Origin: Torreya grandis
Lineage: Eukaryota > Streptophyta > Pinopsida > Cupressales > Taxaceae
NCBI GenBank assembly: GCA_037957365.1
Contig: JARHVA010003524.1
Coordinates: forward strand, 310,001-374,000
DNA length: 64,000 nucleotides
Direction of reading: 5' to 3'
The notes beneath the pieces are model-generated. The model did not search any database. It worked only from the letters and a program-made list of their open reading frames with translations, and was not told the origin of the DNA. Position 1 is the stretch's first letter; each line of letters opens with the position of its first letter. Positions 1 through 43,499 of this stretch are shown here, one piece after another. The translations under genes were made by a program, and so were the position numbers.

Positions 1-95
1 TATTAATATTTAATAATATTCATATAAAGAAAAATATAAAAATATAGAAAAAATACAAATTCAAATATAAAAGCTCAGTGGTTGAGATCTTTTCT

Positions 96-300
96 CTTAC
101 AAATAGTGAGTTTTAAGTATAATAGATGAAGGAACAAGTTTGTTAAAAAAAAACACTTCATCCCTTACAAATGATGAGTTTTTAAAGTATAATAAATGAA
201 GGAACAACTTTGTTAAAAGAAACATTTCATCCCTTACAAATAGTGAGTTTTAAGTATGATAAATGAAAGAACAATTTTGTTAAAAGAAACAGTTCATCCC
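96..300. repeat. three tandem copies of a 68-69 bp unit upstream of BSK
   Basis: Units start at about 96, 164 and 233. Each contains CTTACAAAT, then TGAGTTTTAAGTAT, AAATGAA(G/A)GAACAA and a TTTGTTAAAAGAAAC block ending in TTCATCCC. The copies differ by a few substitutions and one-base indels. No coding potential is seen. Confidence 0.85.
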
Positions 301-466
301 TCAATTTTTGTGTCCTCAAATAGTTCGAACAACTGTACCAAATTATAATATCATAAATGATAAAATAAATCTCGTAGATGTAATTACAAACATTTTATTT
401 TATATATAATTAAAAAGGTATCACATGGGACGAAATGACTTCTTCTCTGGTGTCATTATTCCCTGC

Positions 467-601
467 TTAACGTATACAACTGCCACGTCATTTTTTAGTT
501 ACTGTTTAACGTCTTCAATTGCCGCGTCATCTCGATTCTCTTAACGAATACAGGTCGTAAATTAATTAAATAAACCAAAACAAATAAATCTTGCCACGTC
601 A
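467..601. promoter_or_regulatory. BSK promoter region with repeated ACGT-core (bZIP-type) sites
   Basis: The identical 10-mer TGCCACGTCA occurs at 481-490 and 592-601. Its reverse complement, TGACGTGGCA, is a classic plant bZIP site of the ABRE/hex type. A diverged relative lies at 520-530 (GCCGCGTCAT). The first two sit inside a degenerate 38-39 bp direct repeat (TTAACGT followed by AACTGCC or AATTGCC). They lie 500-650 bases before the BSK start codon. The transcription start is not determinable here. Confidence 0.5.
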
Positions 602-963
602 GCCACCAAAGACAACTTGCTCCCGCTTTCCAAGCTTGAAAAGGACCTTCCCGCACCTGCCAAACTGTCCGCTAGCGGGTTACATAAGCCCCCTCGCTCC
701 CCATGTGACCTACCGATTGTCATACGCCCGCCTGACAGGCATCACACTCGCAGTACTTTTTCCCTCTGCCGTCTCATTATGAAGTCTTTTGTAATCATCA
801 TCATCATTTGCCGAACCTAAGCCCGCCAGTCAGCTTCGGAGACCAGGCCTAAAGCCTCCGTACCAAAGCAAGAGAAGAAGCTCAAAGGATCGGAAGTATC
901 CTTCCTCAATACGGAGAAATTTCAAGCTCTTAAAAAGCTTCACAATTTTGACCGGAAAAGAAA

Positions 964-1058
964 ATGAATGGATGCTACAAAAAGCCACAAATTCAAACAG
1001 AGGCGAAAGGGATCAGAGATATTTGATCAGAAACGGGGTTAAAATGCATAAATTTTAG
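964..1058 (+). promoter_or_regulatory. two short upstream ORFs in the BSK leader
   Basis: An ATG at 964 opens 20 codons ending TGA at 1026, and an ATG at 1044 opens 4 codons ending TAG at 1058. Both close before the BSK start at 1128. They matter only if the transcript starts upstream of 964, which the sequence cannot prove. Confidence 0.4.
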
Positions 1059-1127
1059 CACCCAAATCGTGTTCTGATTTGCTCGCGGATATTTTGCCAG
1101 TGAATTTTTGGCTGGAAAGCTCTCAGA

Positions 1128-31952
<30,825 letters not shown>

Positions 31953-34066
31953 GTTTCTTCTGTTATGACATAACACGGCAGACAAACGGTGCACATGGTC
32001 AAAAAGGATTGATTTATTATCCTTTCATCACGGATGATTTATTTTCTTCTGTATAACATGAATTGGGGTTAATCACTGGTTTACTGTACAAATCTAATGC
32101 TTAGCAGACGAAGAAGCAAGAAATGAGGGGGAAACTATGTACCTGCATGTATTGTCTCATATTCATTGAGACAAGGAGAGATGTGTTAGGTTAGCTTTTA
32201 TTGGTGGGTAATAATTGGTATAGTGGTAAAATTTGCAGCCAAGCTACCGATAATATTCACATTCCAGTAAACTATTGCAATATTCACCAGCTGCATGTCG
32301 GCTTGTAAAAATTATCGAGTGGTAGATAGATGGATTCAAATTTACATATAATTGGATTTCGTTTTGTTTGACAGGTATATATTGTGACCAATAATATATT
32401 TTAGGGCCTAATATTTCCTCTGGTGGTAACTTGTCTTAGTGGTAGTAATATCATAAAAACTAAGACAGTTTAATCCAATATATTTACCTATTCAATGGAC
32501 TGTGGAAACACTCTCTTTAATATCATGTAAGTTGTAACCTTCAATAGCAAAGGCTGGGTACACATTCTGGATTATGATCGATTGCGTCAATCTTTTGCGT
32601 GCCAACAAGCTTCTCCAATAAAACATAATCAATTTTTCAAAATATCTCTTCAGCTTGCAGCTTCAAATATCCTTCTGGGTGGTCTATGCTTATGAAGTAA
32701 TGTTTATACACCAAATTCTTCCAGTCTGAGAAATGTATGTAAAGATATTATTATTAAGCACAAAGGGATAACATGTAACATATACATTGTAAACTGAACT
32801 TATACTTGGGATTGTGTTATCAATAATGGAAATTTGCTGAACACGTAACATATGCGTTGTGAAATAATATGTAAAATTGACCATGTCGAAAAAATTGATA
32901 AGTTTTAAATCAAAAAATTACAACATATATGATCTTCTATGGTCGCAGGAGATCACTTCTTAAAACGTTGTCTTAGAGACTTGAAATTTGCAAATACGGG
33001 AACCATATGAATAGAGATGTAGGATAGGGTCGAACCACTCTTGAAAACTGTTAATTTATCTCAGTAAAAACACTTAGGTAGATCGCGATTTTCTTGGTTT
33101 TAGTTGGATTCTTTTGTAACCTTTTTAAACTTGGAGTTTTCATGCATCCAACTTCTCTGGGTTTAGGTGGTTGGGTAGTAGGTATGATTATAGTCCCTTT
33201 CGTCCTTTCTTTCCCCTCTTCCTTTTCTTTCTCTATTATTTAGCCAACTCTTTTCACATCATTTTTTTTAGGTTGTGGAATATAATGTTTTCCATGTTTT
33301 AATCAATTAGGTATGTGATTTAATAACAATGTATTTGATGCCTTAAATTTTTTCAAAATCTTTGTGCTATTTTTGGGCTTTGTTTTTCTTCACCTTCAAT
33401 TTTGTTCTTCGGTTAAGGTCTCTTTTATTTACTTTGTTTGATTAACAATTTTTTTAACTTTATAGAGTCCTTTTATCTTCATATTTTGATTTATATATTT
33501 TCATTTTTATTTCTATTATCTGTTTTCTATTTTCTATTTTTAATTATTAATTATATTTTCATTGTCAAATTTTAATTTTAAAATAATTTTTAATTTAACG
33601 ATTTAATTTATTTTCAATTACTATTATTTTTTACCATAATATTTATTTTTATATTGTTTGATATTCAATTTTTATTGTTTTTCTGTATGGTATTTTAATC
33701 ATAAATTTAAGCTCTATATTATTTTATTGTATTCTAATTAATTTTATGTGGTAATGGCTTTTTCATCTTGATAATGAATAGATAAAGAGGTTTAAGTCTA
33801 TAATGGTTAAGTCTTTTCTTGATGATGGTTTACACTTGTGATCTGAAACGTTGATGAAAAAAAAATTCAGACATCCAAAAACATTCACTACAAATTGTGA
33901 AATTGTTAAAAGTGTAACAAATAGTGGTAATTATGAGATAAATCTCTTGCTGTTTTGTTGAACAAGTGGTTTGAGAAAAGTGATAGATAAATTACACGTT
34001 GGATTATTTTTAAGAGTAAGTTTGTACATCTTTTTTCAAAAAAATATTTTTTTATTAGTAGAGTAA
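31953..34066. other. BSK 3' flank
   Basis: It holds the presumed 3' UTR; the first AATAAA downstream of the stop is at 32617-32622. From about 33180 to 33780 the + strand is very T-rich with long pyrimidine runs. No ORF or element is supported. Confidence 0.45.
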
Positions 34067-34423
34067 ATATTAAAAAACTACTATAATAAACATTATATGG
34101 TTTGATAATATTTATATAATGATAAATATTATTATGTGTATAAGTTAAATTGTTATTAAATAGTAAATATTATTATATGTATAATGTAGGTGGTTGTAAA
34201 CAACCTACATAAATAACGTGAATATTAAACCAGTTATTTGTGTATTATTAATGAGTAGTTAGTGGAGTTATGTTTGGCTTCCTAGATTATAGGAGCAACA
34301 TTAACCTATATATTTGTAACCTATGATTGTGAATGTAATAGGAAGAATTTATTATTCAGTGTTTAACTTTATTGTTCATTTGTATGAATTAAATCATTCC
34401 ATAATCTCCTTAGATTATTAACA
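34067..34423 (+). repeat. 5' LTR of the 2.4-kb element
   Basis: It ends TTATTAACA immediately before the primer-binding site. The start is uncertain by about ten bases. Confidence 0.7.
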
Positions 34424-36176
34424 AAGGTATCAGAGTGGTGTTGTTATCCTTCTTGAAATAGAGAATTCGAATTGCTAATGGGGCAATGTATAAATTGTAT
34501 AATTGTCCAAGATTAATGAGTTGAATTCTCTGTTGAAGATTTCATAGATCAGTGTTGGTGATTGTATTCTAGATAAGTTGTAATTTTCAGCTTGTCTATT
34601 TGGATTTTTAGCAATATTTATGGTTTGAAAGATCCATCGAGTTTTGGACTTCCAGTCTTTGTTATTGTGCTTCAATTGTGCATCACATCGCTTTGCTAGA
34701 TCTGCATTCATATCTCCAACCATTCTGGTCTTCGCTCAGGTTAACGCCATTCTATGAAAGACTGCGTATCAAGTTTCTTATCTCGGCCCATACCATCCAG
34801 ACCACCGTGCGCTTGCTCATAATTGTATCGTATTATTTTGGAGATATTCAGTCTCTGGGATTCAACCTGCATAGAACCGTCGACTAAAATAATATTTTTG
34901 CATTGTATCAAGGGTCTTGTACTCTACATTGACTTGATTGTGCAGCTTCCAATCGCCATGCATCATTTCATTGACAACACAGATTACTGTGTCATAGTGC
35001 GCTTGCAAATCTGACCTTGTGAGCCATTCACACACAAGCTAGAAATAAAGCTTAAAATAGGGAATCCACATATATTTTCGAAAGCGGTGTTTTTAGCATT
35101 TAACTTGGACCAACAATTCGCTGTGTTCATCATTTGCAGTCACCCAGAATACAACTATTGGTTCATTTAGATGTTTTGCAACGAAAACTCTTTGTATTGC
35201 TTTCTCATCCGTGGCATGTCATCACACCACTTAGCTTCAGGCACTCTGAATTGTATCTTCTACGCCTAACGCGACTCCCAAAATCAACTTTGCGATGTCT
35301 CTCTTTGCTCACCTCAAGTTGTAAACAACTTGCTGTTAATCTTTTCTTTTTATTAGAAGTTTGGTTATGTTTGATTTTTTAGATGGTCGTAGGTTTTATT
35401 AGTTTAGTCCAAAGTTGTTTTCTTATAAACTCTTTAGGTTTAATTTATGTTTGTTTAGAATTAAATCCAATCTACTTTTTTCTTTAGAAGTTTGGTCTAT
35501 TCAAAAATGAGTCGAGGGTTGAGAGTGAGTTTTTATGTCAATAAAATATATTGAGTCATTTTTTTAAGAGTCAAATAAATTGTTTGTGAAAGGATGCATT
35601 TTCGGATAACTTCGACGTCCTATGAAAATATACTATTTTATATTGAGAGGGGAAGTAAACTCAATGTTGAAAAATTTGAGCTTCACTGCCATATTTGTTA
35701 AGTAGCAGATGAAGGACGCCAGAGACAATAAAGGAAGGAGACCATACCCCATCCTCAATTATCAATGATGGAGTCCTTATGATTTGATGGCATTTTTTTC
35801 AGTTTTCTTGTTTTTAATGTGTTGATTTGCAAATAAACCCTTTTGTAAAAATTCAAAAAAAATTCATATTTTTTAGAAAACTCACTTTTGGGGAGCACGA
35901 GAAGATTTTGAAGCAAACTTGACGGTGGTTATCCAGTTAGTGTCAAGTTGTGGATTTTGGAGATTCAGAGTTTAAGTGCCCAAGGAGGAAGGGAAAGTCT
36001 GATAGAAACCCAAAGAGGAAGGGATTAGTCTTGCATAATTTAGCTTGTCACTACGCCTTCATGAGGGTAAAAAGATAATCTATGGAGTTTGTACTTAATC
36101 TAGGCAGTGCTTTCAAGAGGTGGTTAAATATTTTGAGAATGTGATTTTATCTCCATATTCACACTAAGGGGGTGAA

Positions 36177-36493
36177 TGCTATGAAAATACTATTATGAAC
36201 ATTATATGGTTTAATGATATTTACGTAGTGGTAAATATTATTATGTAAGTTAGGTGGTTGTGAACAACCTACATAAATAACTTGAATATTAAACGAGTTG
36301 TTGAAACAACTCATGCATTGTTAGTGAGTAGTTAGTGGAGCTATGTTAGGCTTCCTAGATTATAAGAGCAACGTTAGCCTATATATTTGTAACCTATATT
36401 TGTGAATGTAATACAAAGAATTTATTATTCAGTATTCAACTTTATTGTTCATTTGCATGAATTAAATCATTGAATAATCTCAGATTATTAACA
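36177..36493 (+). repeat. 3' LTR of the 2.4-kb element
   Basis: It starts TGCTATGAAAATAC right after the polypurine tract and ends TTATTAACA. Confidence 0.75.
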
Positions 36494-37440
36494 ATAAAGG
36501 AGTTAAAAATCACTATCAATTTAAAAATAGTCGTGTTTCCTAGAATTTTGTGGATTATTAGCGTTGATAAGTGTGTTAATAAACTCCAATATTAGGGTTT
36601 GTCACCATGATGTTAATTTTGTGGACATATAATGTTGTAAGTGAAGGTTAATAGTATAGAATAGAGGAAAAGGACTATATACTTTGTAGACAACCTTCCC
36701 TGGAGTATTCATGGAGACCAAGTGCCCTCCACTAAGTTGTGTCCTTGTGTGGACAAGTTGCATCAGGGATTTAAATTAAATGAGTCCTAAAATGGTTGTA
36801 ACCACAAGAGACCACAAGAGATCTTAGATTTAGAAGAGAATAATGGTTGAAAAGGAGAGTACAATATGTCCAAAAAACACAATCTCAAAGTACAAACAAT
36901 GTGCTAGCTGAAAGGTTTGTGGAAAATAATGGATGATGAAAGACCAAAAAATATTAATATGCTAGCTGAAAGGTTTGTGGAAGATAATGGATGATGAAAG
37001 ACCTACAAATATTGTTGGTTGGCAATCAAAACTTGACACCAAATGTTAAGAAGCCTTGACGATTACAATACTTCAAATTTGTGATAAAGAACTTGTGCTT
37101 TTACAAAAATGTGGGAGTTACAAAATGATGTCAACCACGCTGAAACGAATTGAGTCAACATTAATATCTAGATCCCATACTTGAATAACTAGTTTACAAA
37201 CATTGAAGTGAAGATGATTAAATTAAGGGCACATTATTAGTGCAAAATTTTGCACCCATATAAAACATGCTTATATCCATTGTTGATGCTATAGAATTTT
37301 AAGAGTTTTCAATAGTTTCTATATTACCTCAAGGCCTAAATCTAACTACATAGTTGCCTATTTGATGTCAAGTTAATTACTGTTGCTTATTCTTGCATAT
37401 ATTGGAGTAATCTCTTATCAACATATACAAATAAAAGTGG
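36494..37440. other. intergenic; one 58-bp duplication
   Basis: A tandem duplication at 36902-37015 repeats TGCTAGCTGAAAGGTTTGTG and AATGGATGATGAAAGACC. Otherwise nothing is recognised. Confidence 0.6.
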
Positions 37441-37449
37441 AGTGTAATG

Positions 37450-38150
37450 ATGTCACACTGATGTGTAGATAGGGAAATTTGGTACATGTATTGTCACACT
37501 GTCTTTTTTATGTTTTTGTGCACTTGGCCTATTTGGGTACATTTGGCTATTTCGAACACTTTCCCATCACATTGGACCCCTCATAGCCTTGCTTCATCCA
37601 GATTTATTCATAAACACCTTAGATCTATTAGTTGTCTGCATTGGGATCCATCCAGTCATCTTTAGACGAGCTCTATCTTTGTTTTGAACCCTTTTTTGGA
37701 CATGACCATAATTGGTGGTCCACGATTTTGCATTGACCATAATCACCGGTCCATGATTCTAGTCACTTGCCTTTTGTGGGTCCTTTTTTCCTATGTTGAT
37801 TTCATGTGTCTTGATTGTTAGTTCTCACTACTTTTCTTGGTCAACCTATATGCAATTTTGCCTTTATGGAACTTATTTATACAAATATACCTTATGCCAT
37901 TTCGTCATTTCCTTCCATCATCCAAATCTCTTACAAATTGAGTCTCTTATGCACATTACTCAAGTATTATCAAGAGATTTGCACATTTGTCAAGGAGCCT
38001 ATGCATTGAACCTACATTGTTCTTACCATCTTTTCAGGGCTTGTGCCAATACACTGATACCAAAATGTGGTAATAACAAAACATATAGTTGCATTTTTGA
38101 TTATTTAGGAAAGGAGATGGTCATTTCTCTCATTTGAGTTGGGAACACTC
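37450..38150. repeat. dispersed repeat, partner at 61000-61700
   Basis: Shared in order with 61000-61700: CACATTGGACCC, GTCATC, GAGTTCTCACTA or AGTTCTCACTA, TCAAGGAGCCTA, GAACCTACA and ACATATAGTTGCATTTT. On the minus strand this copy has TTGGTATCAGTGTATTGG at about 38044-38062, which resembles a tRNA-Met primer site. It may be the LTR or leader region of one retrotransposon family, orientation uncertain. Confidence 0.55.
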
Positions 38151-39624
38151 ATGAAACACTAGAACTACATTGAGCCTTGATTATGAGTGTGTGAAATATG
38201 TAGTTGCAACCCTCATGGAACATGGGCTATTAACTTCACCCATTCTATATTCTTGCAACACTGTGGTGAATTAGGGTTACATAAAAAAATAAGATTCAGA
38301 GGATTGCACACAAAAATTCTATAAAGTAATCTATATTTCCAATCATCTATCCTTGTCGAAGCATCACATGAATTTCTAGACACAAAAGTGACAAATTTCC
38401 ATAATTGTAGTAGTTTGCTATAATCTCCTAAAACTTGTCATAATCGACTGTACGGTTCAAACATGTGTTCATTAGTGGTGGTCAATTATGTTCATCTTCT
38501 AAACTGTAATAAATTTTTAGTATTTCAGTTTGACAAGTCCCAAACCCTATTTTTTAGTATCAAAAGTCACTTTCAGAACCTAGGAGTGTTTGTTTCAGTT
38601 ATTTATCTCTTTCCATTACTATTATTGATTAATAGTTTCATTATACTTTCATCTCCTATTTCATTGCACTAGGGAAGGTTTGATTATTGTATTTAAATGT
38701 ATTTGTGCGATCTCCTTAGTGTGCCCTTATTTTGTTGGATTGTGCACCCTAAACCACAATTCATTAATTTTTTTGGTGAACATGTTCAATCGATTAGTCA
38801 ACCTTATGGTTTCCTTGTTCCTTCACCTCTTAGAGTCTAACTTAACCTTTTACATCCGATTTTCAGATCTTGGTTATACTCATTGATTTTATCTTTGATC
38901 ATGTTTCCTAGTACACGTTCACCAAACATTTTGGTGAGCCTCTCCATTTTCTGAACATAGTAACCTTAGGGTTTCATGATGCATTTCCTCTTAGGGTTTG
39001 TTGTTGTGGATTCATTTAGTTCTGATTTATCTAGAGTTCGATTCATTATTGCAATATCATTAGCTCTAGCTTCTTTCATGTTTTTTATGTTATCCATGTT
39101 TACATATTATGCCATTTAAGAAAGCTAAATCTTCAATCCCTACTAGGTGAAGTGCTAGTTTGAGTAGTGCTACCATTGATTCAATTCAACTTCCTTTGCT
39201 TGGTTATAGTAATTGAAAGATAAAATGATTATTGTTAATGATATTCTCCCTTCTTCTATGCTTGATAATGCAAGTGGTACAAAAGTGAGTGATGAATATC
39301 CATATGTTGAACATGATTACAATTTTGATGATGATAATGCTATGTATGACAATGATGTAAATGATGATGTAGAACAAGAAATGATTAAAATACTTGCTTA
39401 ATTTAAAAATTGATGAAACAAACCTAGTTAATTAGAAGAATTTTTGCTTACATTAAAAGAAACACAAAAGAAATATCTGGCTAAAAAACTATACTTGAGA
39501 CTAGATGTGTTACTAATTGTCCTTTGAATGTTTCTAATTCCCCTATTAGAGGCTCTCCTTCTACATCAGGTTGTGATGCTAATGGCCTTACTAATACTTT
39601 TGTGCATCCACCTACTACTTCTAT
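38151..39624 (+). other. probable left part of Gypsy-like element 2, highly decayed
   Basis: Around 39213-39400 an acidic 62-codon ORF (DDDNAMYDNDVNDD) and at 39524-39625 a Ser/Thr/Pro-rich frame resemble the N-terminal part of a gag precursor. Similar Thr/Ser-rich text resumes at 45200 on the other side of element 1, which suggests element 1 was inserted into element 2. The rest is unassigned. Confidence 0.3.
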
Positions 39625-40038
39625 TACTACGTGCTTAACTGTTAACATGTATTGTGGTAGGTGTGGCAGACATGCTAGCTTAACCTTTTACTTAAATATG
39701 AGATAATTTTTGTACCTTAATATTGATAGTAGTGTCATCTTATGGAGTATCCTTAGCCTAAGTACAAAAAATATAGGAGGTTGTGTTTAGTAGTAGATCG
39801 TCATATTACACATTTTGTTCTTACACATTTTATTCCTTTTTCAAGGTTGTGGAGGTTACTTCCTCAATGTGGCTTGGTTATATATTTCCAATATTATCTT
39901 TGCGTGCAACCATCTTGTGTGGATCTTCTCTATTATGATCTTATTATTTTGAGTTATTTTTGTTATTATGATTTGGCTATTTATATTTGAGACATTTTGC
40001 CTCAATTCTTATTTATCTTTATAAGTAATTTCATTACA
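39625..40038 (+). repeat. 5' LTR of Gypsy element 1
   Basis: Aligns with 44780-45177 through AGCTTAACCTTTT(A/G)CTTA, TATGGAGTA(T/C)CC and TTACACATTT(T/C)GTTCTTA. The 5' boundary is approximate. Confidence 0.7.
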
Positions 40039-41239
40039 AGTGGTATCATAACTTTGATTTGGGAAATATTTTTTTCGCTACATTTTTTAGGGTCTAGATC
40101 GGTGTTGTTGAAGGATTAAAAAAATGTAACTTTTGATACATAATGATTTCAATTTTTTTTTCGCATGCACAATATTGGTTTAAGTTAAAAAATGGAGCTT
40201 TTCGTACCTTTGTACAATATAATATTCATTGGAATTTTCTTAGAAAGGGGATCACAAAAACATATATTTTTGTCAACCCTATTTTTAGGTTTTTGGTCTT
40301 TCAATTGTTTTGCACCCTAGTGAAATATAGTAGACATTAGATTCATCTCAATGAGATGATCACAATAGTATAATTCTCTAGTGACCCTATTTTTGAACCA
40401 TGAACCCTAAAATATGTGCATGGTTAATCCACACTTTAGGAGCCGAGGCAAGGGTTATGGCATTCCTGGAAAAACACTTAACACAAAATATATGGAGTTT
40501 GAAATGAGAATCAATGGATCTTTTGTTCTAGGGTATTTTGCAATAAATCATAAATTCACCCAAATTGATTCCAATAATCAAAATATATAGTTTGAAATGG
40601 CCAATATAGGATATCTGGATAAAATTAATCAATAACTAGATGAGATCAAGAAGAGTTTAGATTAATTGTTTTCCTTGCAATAAAATCTGAAAAACTAGCT
40701 TCATTTCACCCATGCACAACCCAACCAAGGTGGATCTTCTGCCTAGTGCTTTCCAAATCCAAATATAGCATGACCCCTACCATCCACTGGTTCTAAATTG
40801 AGTACTCAAAACATGCTACCCAAAGTGGACATTCATAAGTTCTATGAAAAATATTCGATCACTTGGATCAACCAAATGGATATTTTTTTGATGTACATCA
40901 GATCCATGGTGGAGAAAAAGTCACAATGACATTTATATTTGTAACCTAAGCAAATCATTTGGTATCGATGGTTTTGTGCTCTAAAGAAAGAGACTCTTGC
41001 ACTATTGCCATAGTGTGATGAAGAATCATTTTATCCATTTAGTAAAATTTAGTTAAAAAAGATTATTTATGGATTATATTCAATAATTATAAAATATATC
41101 CTTGCGTGTTTAGTCTATTTACCATATTTGATTCTATTATCATGGCCCACGAGTTGGAGGAATGAACATTGGCCAACAAAAGACAAGCCTTCACAAGCAT
41201 TAGAGATTCATTCACTCAACCTACTATATTGACTCATCA

Positions 41240-41780
41240 ACAAATCAAAGAGAAAATGACAAAAGGGTTATGTTTTAACTATCATATCAAATATAATCAC
41301 ATGCATAATGCACTGAAAAGAAGTTATTCTACATTGAAGGAACCAATGAAGAAGAAGAAGATGAATATGTAGAATTAGAGGGTGTTGATGAACATGATGA
41401 TGAGACAATAGATACACAATCAACTATTTATTGCCATGCAATTTCGGGTATTATCAACCCATAAATCCTCAAGGTAATGGGTTTCCTAAAAAATAAAGGG
41501 TGACAATTACAGATTGACTTAGGAAGTACCCAAAACTTCATCAACAATAAGTTGGATAGTCACTTGAATTGTTTTATTATCCATCTCCAAATTTTTAGGT
41601 CATGATTTTAAATGGTGGTACAATTAGTTGTACAAGGAAATGTCATAGTATTAAACTTACCATAGGAAACTTCCTGCTAGATTGCCTTATGTTTGCCATT
41701 TTCATGGGCGACACATACATTTTGTAGGAGTCCAATGGCTCACTATCTTGAACATGATCGAGTTAATTTTCTAAGAGTTG
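41240..41780 (+). pseudogene. Gypsy element 1 gag zinc knuckle and protease remnant
   Basis: KGLCFNYHIKYNHMH at about 41264-41308 is a CCHC knuckle with cysteines lost. It is followed by ILNGGTISCTRKCHSIKLTI and FMGDTYILFGVQWL at about 41600-41740, typical of Gypsy aspartic proteases; the active-site segment is degraded. Confidence 0.7.
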
Positions 41781-41989
41781 TTCATGCATTTTAATTCAAA
41801 AGGAACAACATTCAAATTGCTTAAGCTAAGCACAAAGTTCGCACATTTGGATAGCTATCATTAGATGCTAAATATTCTTAAAAAGGGAACATATGGGTTT
41901 GTAGTTCAACATTTTTCATTAAAATCCCAACCAACAAAGGTGCCTACATTGCCAGATCTATAAGCAATTGTTGAGGGGCACTCAATAGT

Positions 41990-42570
41990 TTTTGGAGATA
42001 TGCCTAAAGGACTACCAACCAAAGGGGATCATGATCATGTCATTTATTTGGTACCAAGGATCCAACCCTTCAACATGAAACCTTATAGGTACCCATATGT
42101 ACAAAAGAGTGAGATTTAGAATATGGTACATGAAATGCTCGAGACTAGAATTATTTGGCATAGTTAGAGTGATTATTTCTCTCCAATGGTGATGGTGGAT
42201 AATGATTATGAAACATGGCGCATGTGTCTAGACTATAGGGAGCTCAACAAATACACCATCAAAGATAAGTTTCAAACTCCAACAAATGACAATTTGTTAG
42301 ATGAGTTACATGGTGTTGTATACTTTAATAAAATTTATCTTTGCTCAAGTTATTATCAAATTAGAATCAAAGATGAAGATATATATTAGACAATTTTCAA
42401 AACCTATAAAGGCCACTATGAATTTTTGGTGATGCCCTTTGGCCTCACAAATGCACCATCTACATTCTAGAGTTTAATGAATTATGTCTTTCAAAAATTT
42501 TTGCAAAAAAATGTCTTGGTATTTTTTAATGACATCTTAGTATACAACAAAACATTGGAGACACATTTTT
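41990..42570 (+). pseudogene. Gypsy element 1 reverse transcriptase remnant
   Basis: GLPTKGDHDHVIYL and PYRYPYVQKSEI are followed by WRMCLDYRELNKYTIKDKF, then YEFLVMPFGLTNAPSTF and VLVFFNDILVY. The catalytic FxDD-type box reads FFND, so one aspartate is lost, and in-frame stops interrupt the domain. Confidence 0.85.
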
Positions 42571-42829
42571 AACATGGGAATCAGGGTTTGGATATCCTAG
42601 CACAACATCAAATTTACACTAAGCCTTCCAAGTGTGCTTTTGGAGTTAACGAGGTGGATTACATGGGTCACATTGTTTCCCATGAAGGCGTAAAGTTGTA
42701 ACCTCATAAGATCAAGGCCATGGTTGAATGACAAGTGCCTTAAACCCTTAAGAACCTACACTTACAAGTTACTCTCTATGATTTGTTAAAAAATCATGGT
42801 AGCATAACAACATGATTCACATATTTATT

Positions 42830-43300
42830 AAATAAAGAATCCTTTCATTTGAATAAGGAAACCACCAAGGCATTTTAGAAGTTGAAGGAGGCCACATGCA
42901 CCACTCTAGTTATAGATACCACCCCAAAAATTTCCATTTTTTTTTGATTGAGTGTGATGCTTTGAGGTATTGCATGGGGAAAATACTCATGCAAGAAAGA
43001 TGATCTATTGATTTTGAGAGTCACAAACTCAAGGATAAGATTTTGCTAAAACCCATTTATGAGAAGGAAATGATGGCTATCCTTCATGTAGTTAAATAAT
43101 GGAGACCTTATTTGGTGGGAAGACACTTTAAGGTGAAGACAAACCATGGTAGTATAAAATACTTTTTAAAACAAAGGTTATCATCAGAAGAATGATAAAA
43201 TTGGGTCACAAAGATGCTGGGATATGACTTTGAGATCATATACAAAAAAGGAAATAAAAATGTAGTGGTTGATGCACTATATAGGATAGACGAGTCCATA
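42830..43300 (+). pseudogene. Gypsy element 1 RNase H remnant
   Basis: In shifting frames one can read LNKETTKAF, EKEMMAILH-like text, WWEDTLR (from a GRHF-type motif), a LSSEE-type block and GYDFEIIYKKGNKN, then VVDAL. This is the usual Ty3 RNase H layout. Several stops are present. Confidence 0.7.
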
Positions 43301-43499
43301 GAAGCACTACTATGCACTATATCCATAAAGGTAGATTGGGTGGAAGAAGCAAAATTAGAATTAGCGAATGACACAGGTACATAGATGCTCATTCAGAAGA
43401 TCCAAAAATATTTGAGTGTGTCAAACAAATTTTTATGAAAATAAAACACTCTCTGGTACAAGGATAAACTATACCTATGCAAGATCTCAACCCTTAAGC

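Larger units (their letters stand above)
34067..36493 (+). mobile_element. non-autonomous LTR retrotransposon, 2.4 kb
   Basis: Direct repeats at about 34067-34423 and 36177-36493 share AACATTATATGGTTTAATGA-like starts, TAGTTAGTGGAG, GGCTTCCTAGATTATA, TATATATTTGTAACCTA and a TAGATTATTAACA-type end. After the 5' repeat comes AAGGTATCAGAGTGG, an initiator-tRNA-Met-type primer site. Before the 3' repeat is ACTAAGGGGGTGAA, a polypurine tract. The 1.75 kb between has no recognisable gag or pol, so the element depended on proteins supplied by others. Confidence 0.75.

Noticed and set aside
42186..42389. Open RT segment as evidence of an active Gypsy element
   Set aside because: The catalytic box reads FFND and stops or frameshifts occur in every domain of the element.
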